A DNA stretch of 64,000 nt from the NCBI RefSeq assembly GCF_001411555.2, contig NC_049912.1, positions 28,118,514 through 28,182,513 of the forward strand. The letters are read 5' to 3'. Positions 63,179 through 64,000 of the stretch are shown piece by piece. The notes below the pieces were generated by a model, which saw nothing but the letters and a program-made list of their open reading frames with translations, was not told the origin of the DNA and did no database searches. The DNA comes from Juglans regia (Eukaryota; Streptophyta; Magnoliopsida; Fagales; Juglandaceae). The translations under genes and the position numbers were made by a program. The first letter of the stretch is position 1; each line of letters begins with the position of its first letter.

Positions 63179-63976
63179 TCATGCAGTGCTCAAGCAGTTC
63201 TCCCAAGTCCCATATTTTGAGCTGAAAGTACCCCCGCCGCTCTGCTGTGCATGCTCGGAAATAACCGCTCGAGCACAAACATCCCAAGTCCTTGCTATCT
63301 GGCCAAGCGACATGGGTTGTGAAAGGGTTCGCAAAGATATGCTAAACCTTGACTTTGCCTTCACCGAAAGATCTTCATACTTCTTACTGTCAAAGCAGAA
63401 TATCAAACCCAATTTTGCGTGTTAGAGATGAAGGATTTCTCGGATAAATACTTCGACTTTGAGGATAAGGACGGGAAGTATGGATTAAAAATTGGGGTCG
63501 AGGAATTCATAAATAATCATGTTGAGGAAAGGTTTGAAGTCACTTAGCATTACGATATCTGGCCATAAAGAAAGGTACCGAAACACGAGGCCCGTGTTTC
63601 CACAGAAGAGAGAAGGAAACCAATCCACCAAAAACTAGGTGATAAATGGATGAAATTATTCATTTTATGGTAAACCAACAACATATGAATGACCTTTTTC
63701 TTTTTCTGAAAACATTTTAGGAAGCTACAAATGAAATACAGAGGCTCTATTTCATATAATGTTCATTTTCTTACAAGGATTAAAAGAAATTGTTATCTTC
63801 ATTAAGTATGGGGAAATAAACTTCATATCTTGAATTTATGCCAAAAGCAAGGTATAAAAGAAAAGGCATAGCGAGAAATTCCGTTACCTGACTTCAACTG
63901 GAAATTTGTCCAAGAGAATCGGGGAGCAATTTGGATAATTTGAGGGAACAAGCAATCTTAATGGCTGAATCGGTGA
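63179..63976 (-). CDS. MED15A: Mediator subunit MED15-like C-terminus (last two exons)
   Basis: Exon 63976-63888 and terminal exon 63386-63179 (stop TGA) join in phase (AG|T). Together they encode about 99 residues ending [11 protein letters not shown]. The penultimate exon reads [20 protein letters not shown], then [10 protein letters not shown]. The last exon has [20 protein letters not shown] and [18 protein letters not shown]. The layout, a PPLxLxVPxxYPxxSP-like strand followed by helices with L-x-x-TW-x-x-x-V, parallels the C-terminal domain of metazoan MED15 as I recall it. Plant MED15A (NRB4) is needed for salicylic-acid responses. In Arabidopsis MED15A lies near TPL and the SAM gene, which supports the call. 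The rest of the gene is beyond base 64000. Not checked by alignment. Confidence 0.7.
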
Positions 63977-64000
63977 CTGCAAAACAGTGAAGTAAATATA

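Noticed and set aside
63036..63425. 129-aa plus-strand frame
   Set aside because: It is the shadow of the MED15-like last exon; the minus-strand reading has splice sites and family-like sequence.
1..64000. CRISPR arrays, bacterial operons, phage or plasmid features
   Set aside because: The window is plant nuclear DNA with introns; the direct repeats seen are transposon- or array-derived and not spaced like CRISPR.

Overview
The window is nuclear DNA of a woody eudicot. The genes have short GT-AG introns, intergenic DNA is very AT-rich, MITEs are dense, and the gene order recalls Arabidopsis chromosome 1. The MITE type (AT-rich, ends like GTTTGGAT, inner GAGATGAGAT) suggests Fagales, perhaps walnut/pecan relatives. 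That is a guess from memory, not shown here.

Layout: (1) 310-3235 (+), the 3' part of a plant LRR-family gene; its 5' exons lie outside the window. (2) 5347-13198 (-), a complete TOPLESS/TPR co-repressor gene. I placed 25 coding exons (1,132 aa) plus a 5'UTR intron. (3) About 13.9-40.7 kb, a gene desert of roughly 27 kb. I found no convincing host gene. It holds a solo LTR with a 5-bp target duplication, a hAT element with a perfect 8-bp duplication, a tandem array of about 630-bp units, a retroposon-like insert with a 17-bp duplication, a 54-bp inverted-repeat pair and four MITE families. (4) 40934-42418 (+), an intronless-CDS AVT6-type vacuolar amino-acid transporter. (5) 43763-46495 (-), a DYW-class PPR protein. 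(6) 49627-50208 (+), a small SAM-domain protein. (7) 51178-54745 (-), a three-exon nodulin-like/NFD4-like MFS transporter. (8) 54.8-61.3 kb, a second transposon-rich gap with three more hAT-type elements and a 226-bp foldback. (9) 61317-61931 (-), a serine-rich small protein. (10) 63179-63976 (-), the last two exons of a gene whose product looks like the C-terminus of Mediator subunit MED15.

From memory, Arabidopsis has LRR (At1g15740), TPL (At1g15750), SAM (At1g15760) and MED15A (At1g15780) together, and the duplicate block has TPR1 (At1g80490), AVT6E (At1g80510), SAM (At1g80520) and MFS (At1g80530). The window appears to hold the union of both blocks, as expected for a lineage without the Arabidopsis-specific duplications. 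The genes do not form a pathway, although TPL (co-repressor) and MED15 (Mediator tail) both act in transcription control.

Many plausible-looking open frames here begin at GTG or TTG. I moved starts to the first supported ATG for the PPR, SAM, MFS and serine-rich genes.
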